NCBI RefSeq assembly: GCF_900292075.1
Contig: NZ_OLMV01000004.1
Span: forward strand, 124,001 to 188,000
Source: Microbacterium timonense
GTDB lineage: Bacteria > Actinomycetota > Actinomycetes > Actinomycetales > Microbacteriaceae
Direction: 5' to 3'
DNA length: 64,000 bases
The translations under genes and the position numbers were made by a program. The notes under the pieces are model-generated. The model ran no database searches and was not told the origin of the DNA. It saw only the letters and a program-made list of their open reading frames with translations. Shown piece after piece: positions 7,280 to 16,580 of this stretch (the stretch's first letter is position 1; each line of letters begins with the position of its first letter).

Positions 7280-8764
7280 GTGTCGACCCTCAGCGATCTC
7301 GTCTACGCCCAGGGCCGCTCCAGCGAAGACGACGTGGAGTGGCTGCACCGTCTCGCGGGAGACGGTCAGCTCCTCGCCGATCTGGCCTTCGCCGACATCG
7401 TGCTGTGGGTGCCCACGGCCGACGACTCCTTCGTGGCGGTCGCCCACACCCGCCCCAGCGGCGCCGCGACCCTCTTCTATCGCGACATCGTCGGCGACCG
7501 CGTGCGCCCGCAGTGGCGCACGCAGGTGCGGGACGCGTTCCAGACCGGCACGATCGTGGATTCCGCGTCGCCGGACTGGTTCGAGGAGACGCCGACGCGG
7601 GTCCGGGCGGTGCCGGTGGCGCGCAAGAACGGCGGCGAGAAGACGCTCATCGGCGTGGTGACCCGGCACACCAATCTCGGTGAGGCGCGCACGCCGTCGC
7701 GTCAGCAGATCACGTTCAACGACTGCGCCGATGACCTCTTCGGCATGATCGCATCCGGCGATTTCCCGGACCTCGCCGCCCCCACGTCGCCGCGTCGCGG
7801 CGCTCCCCGCGCGTCGGACGGCCTGATCCGCCTCGACGTCGACGGCGTCACGACGTTCGCGAGCCCCAACGCGCTGTCGGCGTTCAACCGGCTCGGCTTC
7901 GACGACGAGCTGGAGGGGGAGTCCCTGGTCGAGGTCGTGACCGCCATCCTGCCCACCAAGCGGCAGTACGACGAGTCGCTGCCGGTCGTGGTCACCGGGC
8001 GCGCCCCGTGGCGCGCAGACCTCGAGGCACGAGGAGTCACCGTGTCGCTGCGCACCATTCCGCTGCGCGACCACGGCACGCGGATCGGCGCGATCGTGCT
8101 CTGCCGCGATGTGACGGAGATCCGCCACCAGGAGCAGGAGCTCATCACCAAGGATGCGACGATCCGCGAAATCCACCATCGCGTCAAGAACAACCTGCAG
8201 ACCGTCGCATCGCTGCTGCGCATCCAGGCGCGGCGGTCCCACACGGAGGAGGCGCGCGAGGCGCTCACCCAGGCGATGCGCCGCGTCTCGGCGATCGCCG
8301 TCGTGCACGACACGCTCTCGGAGGGACTCGCGCAGAACGTCGATTTCGACGAGGTCTTCGCCCGCGTGCTGAAGCTCGTCGCCGAGGTCGCCGCGGCCCC
8401 CAACACCCGCGCACGCACCCATTCCACCGGGCGTTTCGGGACGCTGCCGAGCGAGTACGCGACACCGCTCGCGCTCGCGCTCACCGAGCTCGTCACCAAC
8501 GCCGTCGAGCACGGGCTGGCGGGTCAGGAGGGCGATGTCGAGATCGTCGCCGAGCGCAGCGACGACCGGCTGGAGGTGCGGGTGCGCGATACCGGATCCG
8601 GCCTGCCCGAGGGCCAGGTGGGCCGCGGCCTCGGCACCCAGATCGTCCGCACCCTCATTCAGGGCGAGCTCGGTGGCACGATCGACTGGCACACCATCAT
8701 GGGAAGCGGTACCGAGGTCACCATCGACATCCCGTTGCGCTACATCGAGCGCGGCAAGAGCTGA
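7280..8764 (+). CDS. pdtaS: Sensor histidine kinase PdtaS
   Basis: A cytosolic HisKA_2-type histidine kinase of 494 residues, the usual PdtaS length. Order: N-terminal GAF-like domain (about 1-150), PAS-like domain (about 180-280), phospho-acceptor helix REIHHRVKNNLQTVASLLR with the His pair at 299/300, then a HATPase domain with LALTELVTNAVEHG (N-box), VRDTGSGLPEG and GRGLGTQIVRTL. PdtaS phosphorylates PdtaR, an ANTAR RNA-binding antiterminator; no pdtaR lies in this window. There are no membrane segments. As in mycobacteria it is convergent with whiB1. Confidence 0.9.
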   Translation: MSTLSDLVYAQGRSSEDDVEWLHRLAGDGQLLADLAFADIVLWVPTADDSFVAVAHTRPSGAATLFYRDIVGDRVRPQWRTQVRDAFQTGTIVDSASPDWFEETPTRVRAVPVARKNGGEKTLIGVVTRHTNLGEARTPSRQQITFNDCADDLFGMIASGDFPDLAAPTSPRRGAPRASDGLIRLDVDGVTTFASPNALSAFNRLGFDDELEGESLVEVVTAILPTKRQYDESLPVVVTGRAPWRADLEARGVTVSLRTIPLRDHGTRIGAIVLCRDVTEIRHQEQELITKDATIREIHHRVKNNLQTVASLLRIQARRSHTEEAREALTQAMRRVSAIAVVHDTLSEGLAQNVDFDEVFARVLKLVAEVAAAPNTRARTHSTGRFGTLPSEYATPLALALTELVTNAVEHGLAGQEGDVEIVAERSDDRLEVRVRDTGSGLPEGQVGRGLGTQIVRTLIQGELGGTIDWHTIMGSGTEVTIDIPLRYIERGKS

Positions 8765-8813
8765 CCGTATCCGGACCAGCCGCGGACGGGGCTCGCACGA
8801 CGGTGGCTCGGCA

Positions 8814-8835
8814 GGATGCCGGGGCTACGGCATCC
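8814..8835. terminator. GGATGCC/GGCATCC hairpin between pdtaS and whiB1
   Basis: GGATGCC (8814-8820), an eight-base loop, and GGCATCC (8829-8835) form a 7-bp stem midway between two convergent stop codons, so it can serve both transcripts. No clear T-tract is seen. Confidence 0.5.
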
Positions 8836-8873
8836 GTCCTCTCCCGGAGTGCCCGAGGGGGGACCGGCGCGGG

Positions 8874-9122
8874 TCAGGAGGCGCGGCGCGCGCGGGCGGC
8901 GCGACGCTTGAGGGCGCGACGCTCGTCTTCGGAGAGGCCGCCCCACACGCCCGAGTCCTGGCCGGTCTCGAGGGCGTACTGCAGGCAGATCTCGGTGACG
9001 GTGCAGCGGGCGCAGACCGACTTGGCCTTCTCGATCTGGTCGACGGCGGGGCCCGTGTTGCCGACCGGGAAGAACAGCTCGGGGTCGACGGTCAGGCAGG
9101 CGGCCTTGTCGCGCCAGTCCAT
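8874..9122 (-). CDS. whiB1: WhiB-family iron-sulfur regulator, WhiB1 type
   Basis: An 82-residue WhiB protein. The four cluster cysteines are C9, C37, C40 and C46 (CARCTVTEIC), the same positions as in mycobacterial WhiB1, and the GVWGG turn is followed by the basic tail RRALKRRAARARR. WhiB1 carries a nitric-oxide-sensitive [4Fe-4S] cluster and binds the primary sigma factor. A strong ribosome-binding site (AAGGAGCACCACC) precedes ATG 9122, so unlike many neighbours this transcript has a leader. Upstream lies a CRP-like site at 9190-9201. The WhiB1 rather than WhiB2/7 assignment rests on cysteine spacing, the MDWRDKAAC start and the pdtaS neighbour. Confidence 0.93.
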   Translation of the reverse strand: MDWRDKAACLTVDPELFFPVGNTGPAVDQIEKAKSVCARCTVTEICLQYALETGQDSGVWGGLSEDERRALKRRAARARRAS

Positions 9123-9189
9123 GGTGGTGCTCCTTGATACAGAGGGGTGGGACGTAAAGGGTCGGTTCGGGTCCGATACCCTGTGGGAT

Positions 9190-9201
9190 GTGCGAGATCA
9201 C
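9190..9201 (-). promoter_or_regulatory. Candidate CRP-family site upstream of whiB1
   Basis: GTGCGAGATCAC fits the GTG-N6-CAC core of actinobacterial CRP/GlxR sites and lies 68 bases before the whiB1 start. Mycobacterial whiB1 is known to be under the CRP homologue Rv3676. The match is short, so chance occurrence is possible. Confidence 0.35.
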
Positions 9202-9213
9202 TCGCCCCACGTC

Positions 9214-9251
9214 GCTGTGGGAGCACACGGCTTCACCAATCGTCCCACAGC
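9214..9251. repeat. 9-bp inverted repeat with third CTGTGGGA copy
   Basis: GCTGTGGGA (9214-9222) and TCCCACAGC (9243-9251) are perfect inverted copies with a 20-base loop, and CTGTGGGA occurs again at 9181-9188. All three lie in the 245-base gap between whiB1 and the next gene, and may be binding sites for a dimeric regulator. Confidence 0.45.
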
Positions 9252-9367
9252 GGTTTACCTGAATCAAGGGTTCACCGGCGGGTTTATGGAGGACTTGCTG
9301 AGTGTTCCCCGGGTGGACTGGAGGTTTTGCACAATCACGCGTCCGGAGCAAGAGGAGTCGACGGAGA

Positions 9368-9787
9368 ATGCGGACAAACCTGTCCGGAAGGATCGCGGCG
9401 GTTCTCGTCGGCGCTGAGGGCCTCGGCCTCGGCGTGCTCATGGTGCGCGAGATCGTCGCGATCGCCGGCGGCGACACCGACTCGATCGAAAGCGCGATCG
9501 CCTTGGTTGTGCTGACCCTCGTCGGCGCTGCGGCGATGATCGCGTTCGCCGTGGCCACCTGGCGCGGCCAGTCCTGGGGGCGATCGGGGGGCATCGTCGC
9601 GCAGCTGCTGATCCTCGCCGTGGCACTCGGCGCAGCCACCGGTGCTTTCGCGGATCCGGCGGTCGCCCTGGCTCTCGCCGTGCCGGCGATCGTCACTCTC
9701 GTGCTGCTGATCCTCGCGGTCCGCCATGCCGGACGGACGGCGGACCGGCGCGACGGCGAAGACTCCGGCGGCATCGCGAACCACTGA
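9368..9787 (+). CDS. Small integral membrane protein, 139 aa
   Basis: A 139-residue protein with about four hydrophobic segments: RIAAVLVGAEGLGLGVLMVREIVAI, ALVVLTLVGAAAMIAFAVATW, GGIVAQLLILAVALGAATGAF and ALALAVPAIVTLVLLILAVRH, ending in a charged tail. I know it only as an actinobacterial hypothetical membrane protein. ATG 9368 is preceded by AGAGGAG at a workable distance; the frame is open to 9302, but the extra residues are basic and unlike a membrane protein N-terminus. It is convergent with bcp. Confidence 0.75.
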   Translation: MRTNLSGRIAAVLVGAEGLGLGVLMVREIVAIAGGDTDSIESAIALVVLTLVGAAAMIAFAVATWRGQSWGRSGGIVAQLLILAVALGAATGAFADPAVALALAVPAIVTLVLLILAVRHAGRTADRRDGEDSGGIANH

Positions 9788-9820
9788 GCCGCCCTCGGTG
9801 CTCCGGTGGAACCCGGCCGC

Positions 9821-10291
9821 TCAGACCCCGAGCAGATCGCGCACGCGGGCGACGTGGCCGGTGGCGCGGACGTTGTAGAGCGCCTGCGAGATGCGCCCCT
9901 CCTCGTCGAGGACGAAGGTCGAGCGGATGACGCCCATCACGGGCTTGCCGTAGTTCATCTTCTCGCCCCACACGCCGTACTTCTCGTGGACCGAGTGGTC
10001 CGGGTCGCTCAGCAGGTCGTACGTCAGCCCGTCCCGCTCGCGGAACCGGCGCAGCTTCTCCGGCTCGTCGCGGGAGATGCCGAGGATCGTGTACCCGGCG
10101 GCCTGCAGCGGGGCCAGGCTGTCGCGGAAGTCACAGGCCTCGGTCGTGCAGCCGGGCGTCATCGCCTCGGGATAGAAGAAGAGGATGACTCGGCCGCCGC
10201 GCAGGTCCTCCAGCCTCACCTCCCGCTCGTCCTGGTCGACGAGGGCGAAGGCGGGTGCGAGGGAGCCGGGTTCCAGGCGGGTCGTGGTCAC
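9821..10291 (-). CDS. bcp: Thioredoxin-dependent peroxiredoxin (BCP)
   Basis: A 156-residue PrxQ/BCP-type peroxiredoxin that reduces hydrogen and organic peroxides with thioredoxin electrons. The active site reads TPGCTTEACDFRD with peroxidatic Cys48 and resolving Cys53, the five-residue spacing of the two-Cys PrxQ class. Also typical are ILFFYPEA, ILGISRD, YGVWGEK and RSTFVLDEEG. GTG 10291 is the start, with TAGAGT exactly 12 bases upstream. It faces the membrane-protein gene and is followed upstream by rsgA on the same strand. Confidence 0.93.
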   Translation of the reverse strand: MTTTRLEPGSLAPAFALVDQDEREVRLEDLRGGRVILFFYPEAMTPGCTTEACDFRDSLAPLQAAGYTILGISRDEPEKLRRFRERDGLTYDLLSDPDHSVHEKYGVWGEKMNYGKPVMGVIRSTFVLDEEGRISQALYNVRATGHVARVRDLLGV

Positions 10292-10297
10292 CGTCCC

Positions 10298-10303
10298 ACT
10301 CTA
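10298..10303 (-). promoter_or_regulatory. -10 box TAGAGT, leaderless bcp
   Basis: Minus-strand hexamer 10303 to 10298; start codon GTG 10291 falls at +1. Confidence 0.55.
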
Positions 10304-10334
10304 AGCCGACCGCGAACCGGGCGCGGAGGGCTGT

Positions 10335-11396
10335 TCACGCACCCGGCTTCTGAGATTTCTCGGCGAACGTCTCGAGCAGGCGCTGCAGGGAATCCAGGCG
10401 TGCCGCGCCCCCGGGCCCGAGCCGGCCCTCCTCGACGGCCTCCACGATGGCGCAGTCCGGTGCGTCGGGGAGGTGGGTGCAGCCGCGGGGGCACTCCTCG
10501 GCGACCTCGGCGAGGTCGGTGAAGGCGCGGAGGATGTTCGCGGGGTCGACATGCCCGAGGCCGAACGAGCGCACGCCGGGCGTGTCGATCACCCATCCGT
10601 TGCCGTCGTCTCCGCGATAGCGCAGCGACACCGTCGAACTGGACGTGTGCCGTCCCCGGCCGGTGACGACGTTCACGTGCCCGATGGCACGGCGCGCGTC
10701 AGGGACGAGCGCGTTGACGAGGGTCGACTTGCCGACGCCGGAGTGCCCGACGAAGACGGTGGAGTGGCTGACCAGCGCTGCGCCGATCCGTTCCAGCGGC
10801 ATCTGCTCCCGCCCGCTCGTGAAGACCTCCAGATCCAGGCCGTCGAAGTGCGACAGGAACTCCGCGGGATCGGCCAGATCGGTCTTGGTCACCACGAGCA
10901 GGGGACGGATGCCGGCATCCAGCGCCGCCACCAGGTACCGGTCGACCAGGCGGGGACGCGGCTCCGGATCAGCGGCGGCGACGACGATCAGCATCTGATC
11001 GGCGTTGGCGACGATGACGCGCTCGACCTGGTCGGTGTCGTCGGCGCTGCGGCGCAGCAGCGACGTACGCTCTTCCAGGCCGACGATGCGGGCGAGCGTT
11101 CCCTCGTCTCCGGAGGCGTCGCCCACGATCCGCGCCCGGTCACCGGTGACGATGGCGGTCTTGCGCAGCTCCCGCGCACGCGCGGCCAGGACGGTGCGCT
11201 CGTCGGGCTCGTCCTCGTCGACGAGCACGGTGTACCGACCCCGGTCGACGCCGAGGACCCGCGCGATCCGTGCGTCGCTGTGCGCCGGGCGGCGCTTGGT
11301 CCGCGGGCGGTTGGCCTTCGGATTGGGCCGCACGCGCACGTCGGTCTCGTCGAACTCCGGCTCGTCGTCGTCGTCGAAATCGTCGAGCCAGCTCAT
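10335..11396 (-). CDS. rsgA: Ribosome small-subunit GTPase RsgA
   Basis: A circularly permuted GTPase of 353 residues that acts late in 30S maturation. The order is OB-fold, then TKTDL (G4), GHSGVGKSTLVNAL (G1 P-loop) and DTPGVRSFGL (G3), which is the diagnostic permutation. The C-terminal zinc motif reads CPRGCTHLPDAPDC. The N-terminus has an acidic and then a basic low-complexity stretch (DDFDDDDEPEFDE, KANRPRTKRRP), longer than in E. coli. It follows aroA by 81 bases on the same strand, the pair order seen in mycobacteria (Rv3227-Rv3228). Confidence 0.93.
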   Translation of the reverse strand: MSWLDDFDDDDEPEFDETDVRVRPNPKANRPRTKRRPAHSDARIARVLGVDRGRYTVLVDEDEPDERTVLAARARELRKTAIVTGDRARIVGDASGDEGTLARIVGLEERTSLLRRSADDTDQVERVIVANADQMLIVVAAADPEPRPRLVDRYLVAALDAGIRPLLVVTKTDLADPAEFLSHFDGLDLEVFTSGREQMPLERIGAALVSHSTVFVGHSGVGKSTLVNALVPDARRAIGHVNVVTGRGRHTSSSTVSLRYRGDDGNGWVIDTPGVRSFGLGHVDPANILRAFTDLAEVAEECPRGCTHLPDAPDCAIVEAVEEGRLGPGGAARLDSLQRLLETFAEKSQKPGA

Positions 11397-11477
11397 GCGC
11401 TCGCCCCGCGTCGCGTCACGGTGTCATCCCTGGATCGCTCCTCACGTGTCATCGGGGCCGTCTCGGCCTGTGCGCGC

Positions 11478-12866
11478 TCAGGAGGCGCGCATGCTCTCCT
11501 CGGGGAGCTCGCCACGGTGGGGCCCGCCCTCGCTCTGCCCGCCCTCGAGCATGCGCCGCCACAGCTGCGGGAACTCCGGCATGGTCTTGGCCGTCGTGCC
11601 GATGTCGTCGACCTCGACCCCGGGAACCGCGAGCCCGATGAGAGCACCGGTGGTGGCCATGCGGTGGTCGTGGTACGCGTGCCACGTGCCGCCGCGCAGC
11701 GGGCGCGGAGTGATGCGGATGCCGTCCGGCAGCTCCTCGGCGTCGCCGCCGAGCGCCCGCAGCTCGGCCACGAGCGCAGCGATCCGATCCGTCTCATGGC
11801 CGCGGATGTGACCGATGCCGTGCAACGTCGACGGCGAGTCGGCGAATGCCGCGAGGGCGAAGATCGTCGGGACCAGTTCGCCCGCGGCCGACAGATCCAG
11901 ATCGATGCCCTGGATGCCGCCCCCGCCGGTGACCGTCAGCGCACCGCCGCGGCGCACGACGCGGGCGCCCATGAGGGAGAGGATCTCGGTCAGCATCGCG
12001 CCGGGCTGGGTGGAGTGGGCGGGCCACCCGGTGACCGCGACCGAACCGCCGACCACCATGGCGGCGGCCAGGAACGGGGCCGCGTTGGACAGGTCGGGTT
12101 CGATCGCGACGTCCTTGCCGCGTATCGGTCCCGCCGGAGCGATCCACTCGCCGACGCGCGGACGCTCGACGTGCACGCCGCGGTGCGAGAGCGCCTCGAC
12201 GGTCATGTCGATGTGCGGGATGCTGGGAAGCCGGTCGCCCGCGTGCACGAGGTGCAGTCCCACATCGAAGCGGGGCGCGGCCAGTAGCAGGCCGGAGACG
12301 AACTGACTGGAGGCGCTGGCGTCGATGGTGACCTCGCCGCCGCGCACGTGCCCGTGGCCGCGCACGATGAAGGGGAGGGCCCAGTGGCCGCCGTCGTCGA
12401 TGTCGACCCCGACGTCGCGCAGGGCCGCGATCATCGCCCCCATCGGCCGGTGCAGCGCACTCTCGTGCGCCGTCATCGTCACATCGCCGACGGCGAAGCC
12501 GCCCAGGCCCGCCACGAAGCGCATGACGGTGCCCGCCTGCCCGCAGTCGACCTCGGTGTCGCCGCGCAGCGGCCACACCGGCGTGACCTCGATGTCATCG
12601 CCATAGGGCCCGCTGCCGGGGACCAGCTCGATGCCCACGCCCAGCGCCCGCAGCGCCTCGATCATGCGGGTCGAGTCGTCGGAGTGCAGGGGAGCGCTCA
12701 GCCGGCTCGGCGTCTCGGCGAGAGCGGCCAGGACCAGCTCGCGGTTCGTCAGGGATTTCGAGCCGGGGACCGTCACCGTGGCATGCAGCGGGCCGTCCGC
12801 GACGGGGGCGCGCCAGGGCTCGCGCCCGGCCGGCGCGGAGGTGGGGGAATACCCGTCGGCTGTCAT
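11478..12866 (-). CDS. aroA: 3-phosphoshikimate 1-carboxyvinyltransferase (EPSP synthase)
   Basis: AroA joins shikimate-3-phosphate and phosphoenolpyruvate in the sixth shikimate step. The 462-residue protein shows [17 protein letters not shown] (substrate-binding N-terminus), [14 protein letters not shown] (phosphoenolpyruvate loop) and [16 protein letters not shown] near the end. A TAGGGT box (12880-12875, minus) gives a predicted two-base leader before ATG 12866. It is divergent from sigH with a 167-base gap. The C-terminal 30 residues are Glu/Gly-rich and probably disordered. Confidence 0.95.
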   Translation of the reverse strand: MTADGYSPTSAPAGREPWRAPVADGPLHATVTVPGSKSLTNRELVLAALAETPSRLSAPLHSDDSTRMIEALRALGVGIELVPGSGPYGDDIEVTPVWPLRGDTEVDCGQAGTVMRFVAGLGGFAVGDVTMTAHESALHRPMGAMIAALRDVGVDIDDGGHWALPFIVRGHGHVRGGEVTIDASASSQFVSGLLLAAPRFDVGLHLVHAGDRLPSIPHIDMTVEALSHRGVHVERPRVGEWIAPAGPIRGKDVAIEPDLSNAAPFLAAAMVVGGSVAVTGWPAHSTQPGAMLTEILSLMGARVVRRGGALTVTGGGGIQGIDLDLSAAGELVPTIFALAAFADSPSTLHGIGHIRGHETDRIAALVAELRALGGDAEELPDGIRITPRPLRGGTWHAYHDHRMATTGALIGLAVPGVEVDDIGTTAKTMPEFPQLWRRMLEGGQSEGGPHRGELPEESMRAS

Positions 12867-13033
12867 CGGGTTCTACCCTACTGAACCCGGTGGACAGCAG
12901 CCGGGACAGACCCACTGAGCGGAGACGGATGTTCGCCACCCTGGATCGCCTCGACCTCGAGACGGACCTGAGCCGTGTGCCCGATGCGCGGGCGACCGGC
13001 GGCCTGAGGACGGCCGCCGTAGACTGGCGCGTG

Positions 13034-13651
13034 ATGAGCGACTCGACCGACCTGGCTGATCAGAGCGACCAGCCGCAGGACCAGCGTGCGCAGTTCGAAG
13101 AGCAGGCGCTGCCCTTCATGGACCAGCTCTACGCCGCCGCGATGCGCATGACGCGCAACCCGGCGGACGCGGCCGACCTGGTGCAGGAGACCTTCGTCAA
13201 GGCGTTCGCGTCGTGGAAGACGTTCACCCAGGGGACGAACCTCAAGGCGTGGCTCTACCGGATCCTCACCAACACCTACATCAACACCTACCGCAAGAAG
13301 CAGCGCGAGCCGTATCAGGGCACCATCGATGACCTCGAGGACTGGCAGCTGGGCGGCGCTGAATCGACCACCGCGACCAGCACCCGCTCCGCGGAGGCCG
13401 AAGCGATCGACCATATGCCCGCATCGGTCGTGAAGGACGCGCTGCAGTCCATCCCGGAGGACTTCCGGCTGGCGGTGTACCTCGCCGACGTCGAGGGCTT
13501 CGCCTACCAGGAGATCGCCGACATCATGAAGACCCCCATCGGCACAGTCATGAGCCGCCTGCACCGTGGCAGGCGGATGCTTCGTGAGCTGCTGGCCGAG
13601 TACGCAAGAGAGCGCGGCATCGCCACTGCCGCCACGAGGAGCACGAAATGA
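13034..13651 (+). CDS. sigH: ECF sigma factor SigH/SigR
   Basis: A 205-residue ECF sigma factor of the thiol-oxidative-stress group. Region 2 is seen in [37 protein letters not shown] and the DNA-contacting [21 protein letters not shown]; region 4 in [53 protein letters not shown] 13034 follows GTG 13031; the TAGACT box at 13020-13025 puts +1 at 13032. The stop overlaps the rsrA start (ATGA), the usual sigma/anti-sigma coupling. I found no obvious GGAAT-GTT self-promoter in the upstream 160 bases. Confidence 0.93.
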   Translation: MSDSTDLADQSDQPQDQRAQFEEQALPFMDQLYAAAMRMTRNPADAADLVQETFVKAFASWKTFTQGTNLKAWLYRILTNTYINTYRKKQREPYQGTIDDLEDWQLGGAESTTATSTRSAEAEAIDHMPASVVKDALQSIPEDFRLAVYLADVEGFAYQEIADIMKTPIGTVMSRLHRGRRMLRELLAEYARERGIATAATRSTK

Positions 13652-13893
13652 CCGATTGCGGCTGCGAAAAGGCGCGGCGCGACCTCGAGGAGTACCTGCG
13701 CAACGAGGTCTGCAAGACCGAGCACTCCGACATCGCCGAGCACCTGGAGCATTGCCCCGCGTGCCGTGACGAGGCGCTCGTGGCGCGCACCCTGACCGAG
13801 GTCGTCGCGCGCGCGTGCAAGGAGACCGCTCCCGAGGAGCTGCGCGACCAGGTGCTGGCGCGGCTGCGCGCGGTGCAGGCCGTCCACAGCTGA
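13648..13893 (+). CDS. rsrA: Redox-sensing zinc anti-sigma factor RsrA
   Basis: An 81-residue ZAS-family anti-sigma factor. The zinc motif is H32-x3-C36-x2-C39 (HLEHCPAC), with Cys4/Cys6 near the N-terminus completing the usual set. Oxidation forms a disulfide, expels zinc and frees SigH. Extra cysteines occur at 22 and in ARACKETA. It overlaps sigH by four bases, so synthesis of sigma and anti-sigma is coupled. The family is normally called mycothiol-system anti-sigma factor, consistent with an actinomycete. Confidence 0.93.
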   Translation: MTDCGCEKARRDLEEYLRNEVCKTEHSDIAEHLEHCPACRDEALVARTLTEVVARACKETAPEELRDQVLARLRAVQAVHS

Positions 13894-13977
13894 CGCCTCC
13901 GCCGCCCGCCCGCGAGGCGAGTGAGCCGGTCGCAGGCATGTGCGCGCCCGGTGACCGAGCGCCGCTGCACCGTGTGG

Positions 13978-16536
13978 TCACTCCAGACCCAGGGTTGCGG
14001 CCGCGCGGACGACGTCCCGACGACTGCTCACGCCCAGCTTGGCGAGGACGGCCGAGACGTGGTGGTCCGCCGTCTTGGGCGAGATGTACAGCTCCTCGGC
14101 GAGTTCGACGTTGGTCAGCCCGCGGGCGATGAGCCGAGCGACATCGAGCTGGCGGTTCGTCAGACCCGAGGGATTGGCGAGCGTCCGCGCGCGCGGACGC
14201 GAGGGCAGGGATCGGATGCCGCGGCCCATCAGCAGCGTGCGCGCCCGCGACGCCGTCGCGGGGACCTCCAGTGCGTCCAGATCGGAGACGGCGGATGCCG
14301 CGATGTCGGCCTGCGTCGCGTGGAGCGCCGCGAGCGCCGCGTCGTACGGGGCGCCCAGCTCGCGCCACACGCGGGCGGCTTCGTGGTGACGGCCGCCGAG
14401 TTCGAGAAGGTACGGCTCCGGCACCTCCCCACCGTCGGGTGCCTGCTCGCCCAGACGCCTGAGCCACACGCGCAGGTCGCCGGCCGCCCACTGGGTCCCC
14501 GGGAGGCGCTCGGCCGCGGCCAGCGCGTCGCCGGCATCGGCCAGCCGAGGATCCGGCTCCCCTCGGTGCCACGAGACCTCGGCGGTCGCACTGCGCACCG
14601 CGAGCGAGACCAGGGGCTCATCGAGCTCACCGGACAGTCGCCATGCCGCCGCGAGGTGCTCCTCGACCTGCGAGGACCCGTCGCCGCGACGGACCGCCAG
14701 CAGCGCCGCGACGGTGTGCGGCCACACCGCGGCCAGCGGCGCACCTGCGCCGTTCAGCACCGCCATCGCGTCCTCGGCGGACGCCGCCCAGCGCCCGCGG
14801 AGCAGGTGCAGTCTGGCGCGCATGCCGGTCTGCCACTGTCGACAGATGGGGATGTCGCGCTCGATCGTGAGGGGGAGGGACTCCGACAGGACCACCTCGG
14901 CGTCAGCCAGGCGCCGCTGCTCGATGTCGAGAGCGCAGAGATTGGAGTAGGCGGTCGTTCCGATCTCGTCGAGTGATCGCGTCAAGGCGGAGGAGGCATG
15001 ACGCAGCAGCTCGGATCGGGCGGAGGTACGTCCGTCGATCAGATCCGCAGCCGACTCGGTGATCGACAGACGGAGGTCGGCGGCCTCCGTCGTCGGGCCC
15101 CGACGCTGTGCGCGGACGATCTCGCGGGCGGTGTCGAGGTCGTGCCGACGGTACGCCAGGTACGCCCGCGTCGCTTGAGCGGACGCGAGCGCCGCCGGTC
15201 CCGCATCGCCGAGGGCCGCGGCATCCGCATCGCGTTCGGCGTCACGGCGCCGGGCCGAGTAGTACTCGATCACGGCGCGGCGGTCCTGCGCGGTGCTGAC
15301 ACCCGTCTCGTCGCCCAGGCGCCGGCGGATGCGCAGCGCGGCATCGATCGCCTCCAGTGAGGCCGGGAGGCGGCTGACCATGTACAGCTCGGTGCTGAGC
15401 TGCTCGAGCAGCCGCGCCCGCTCCGCCGTCTCGGCGTGCAGCTGTTCCAGGGCCAGGCTGAGGAACGAGACGGCCTCGGTGTGGGAGCCGGTGCGGGTCG
15501 CGTCCTCGGCGGCGCGCACGGCATAGTGCAGCGTGCGCTCGGCGTCGCCCGCGGCCGCCGCATGGTGGGTGAGGACGGCGTCGTCGGCGGAGCCCACCTC
15601 CTCCCACGCGTCCAGGACCCGCCGGTGCAGGAGCGACTCCACCCCCGGCTCGGTGCTGGCCACGATCGCGAGTCGTGCCAGCTCGTGCCGGAAGGCGATG
15701 CCGTCGCTCGTGCGGACCAGGAGTCCTGTCGCCTCGAGCCGGCGAAGCGTCGGCACGTCCAGTCCCACGGACGGCAGGAGGCGATCATCGAACGCATCGG
15801 GCGCGGTGGCGATCAGCTGCAGCGCCTCCAGCTCCCTCGGTGAGAGACCCGCGGCGCTGGCGATCACGGCGTCCCGGATGCTTCGTGGCAGGCTCTCACC
15901 CGGATGGCGGGCGATCTCGGCCACGAAGAACGGGTTGCCGCCGGTGAGCGTGAGAACGTGGTCCGGATCCACCGCGTGGTCTTCCAGCATCCTGCCCACA
16001 GCGGCAGCCGACAGCGGCGGCACCGTGAGGCGCACGGCGGACTCCATGCGGGCGATGTCTCCGAGGAGCGCCCACAGCGGATGCCCGAGAGGCGGCTCCC
16101 GGTGCGAGACGATCACGACGAGCCGAAGCGGCTCGATGCGCCTGACCAGGAACCGCATCACCTCGACGGAGGCGTCGTCGATCCACTGCGCGTCGTCGAT
16201 GACGAGAACCGTCGGCCGATCCGACACGGCGGTGGCGAAACGGGCGTCCACCTCCAGCAGCGATCCGGTCGGGGAGGACGCGTCGCCGAGCATCGCCTGC
16301 ACGTCGCGGACCGGCCCGAGCGGCCGGGGAGTGGAGAGCGGATCGCACGCCGCGCGCACGACCCGCAGGCCCGTCGGTGCCTCATCGGTCGCCGCTGAGA
16401 TGAGGCTGGTCTTGCCTGCTCCGGCATCGCCTTCGAGCGTGATCACCGCGCCGGGCGCGGAGTCATGCGCCGTCACGATGCGGGTCATCGCGTCGGCCAG
16501 CGCCTCGAGCTGCGGCGTCCGCTCGAACAGCCCCAT
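13978..16536 (-). CDS. LuxR-family transcriptional regulator (LAL type)
   Basis: A large 852-residue ATP-binding LuxR regulator. The N-terminal AAA/NACHT-like ATPase has Walker A EGDAGAGKTSLI (about residues 37-48) and Walker B TVLVIDDAQWIDD; the middle 450 residues are helical repeats of TPR type; the C-terminal HTH reads LTNRQLDVARLIARGLTNVELAEELYISPKTADHHVSAVLAKLG. Such proteins sense small molecules and activate neighbouring operons, but the target is not evident. The frame is open another 444 bases upstream, but ATG 16536 begins the conserved part and has TACGAT (16548-16543) at exact leaderless spacing. Confidence 0.9.
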   Translation of the reverse strand: MGLFERTPQLEALADAMTRIVTAHDSAPGAVITLEGDAGAGKTSLISAATDEAPTGLRVVRAACDPLSTPRPLGPVRDVQAMLGDASSPTGSLLEVDARFATAVSDRPTVLVIDDAQWIDDASVEVMRFLVRRIEPLRLVVIVSHREPPLGHPLWALLGDIARMESAVRLTVPPLSAAAVGRMLEDHAVDPDHVLTLTGGNPFFVAEIARHPGESLPRSIRDAVIASAAGLSPRELEALQLIATAPDAFDDRLLPSVGLDVPTLRRLEATGLLVRTSDGIAFRHELARLAIVASTEPGVESLLHRRVLDAWEEVGSADDAVLTHHAAAAGDAERTLHYAVRAAEDATRTGSHTEAVSFLSLALEQLHAETAERARLLEQLSTELYMVSRLPASLEAIDAALRIRRRLGDETGVSTAQDRRAVIEYYSARRRDAERDADAAALGDAGPAALASAQATRAYLAYRRHDLDTAREIVRAQRRGPTTEAADLRLSITESAADLIDGRTSARSELLRHASSALTRSLDEIGTTAYSNLCALDIEQRRLADAEVVLSESLPLTIERDIPICRQWQTGMRARLHLLRGRWAASAEDAMAVLNGAGAPLAAVWPHTVAALLAVRRGDGSSQVEEHLAAAWRLSGELDEPLVSLAVRSATAEVSWHRGEPDPRLADAGDALAAAERLPGTQWAAGDLRVWLRRLGEQAPDGGEVPEPYLLELGGRHHEAARVWRELGAPYDAALAALHATQADIAASAVSDLDALEVPATASRARTLLMGRGIRSLPSRPRARTLANPSGLTNRQLDVARLIARGLTNVELAEELYISPKTADHHVSAVLAKLGVSSRRDVVRAAATLGLE

Positions 16537-16542
16537 GGCGCC

Positions 16543-16548
16543 ATCGTA
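16543..16548 (-). promoter_or_regulatory. -10 box TACGAT, leaderless LuxR gene
   Basis: Exact 12-base spacing to ATG 16536 on the minus strand. Confidence 0.55.
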
Positions 16549-16580
16549 GGCTCCACGGGGCTGTTCTCGCGCGGTCGCTG

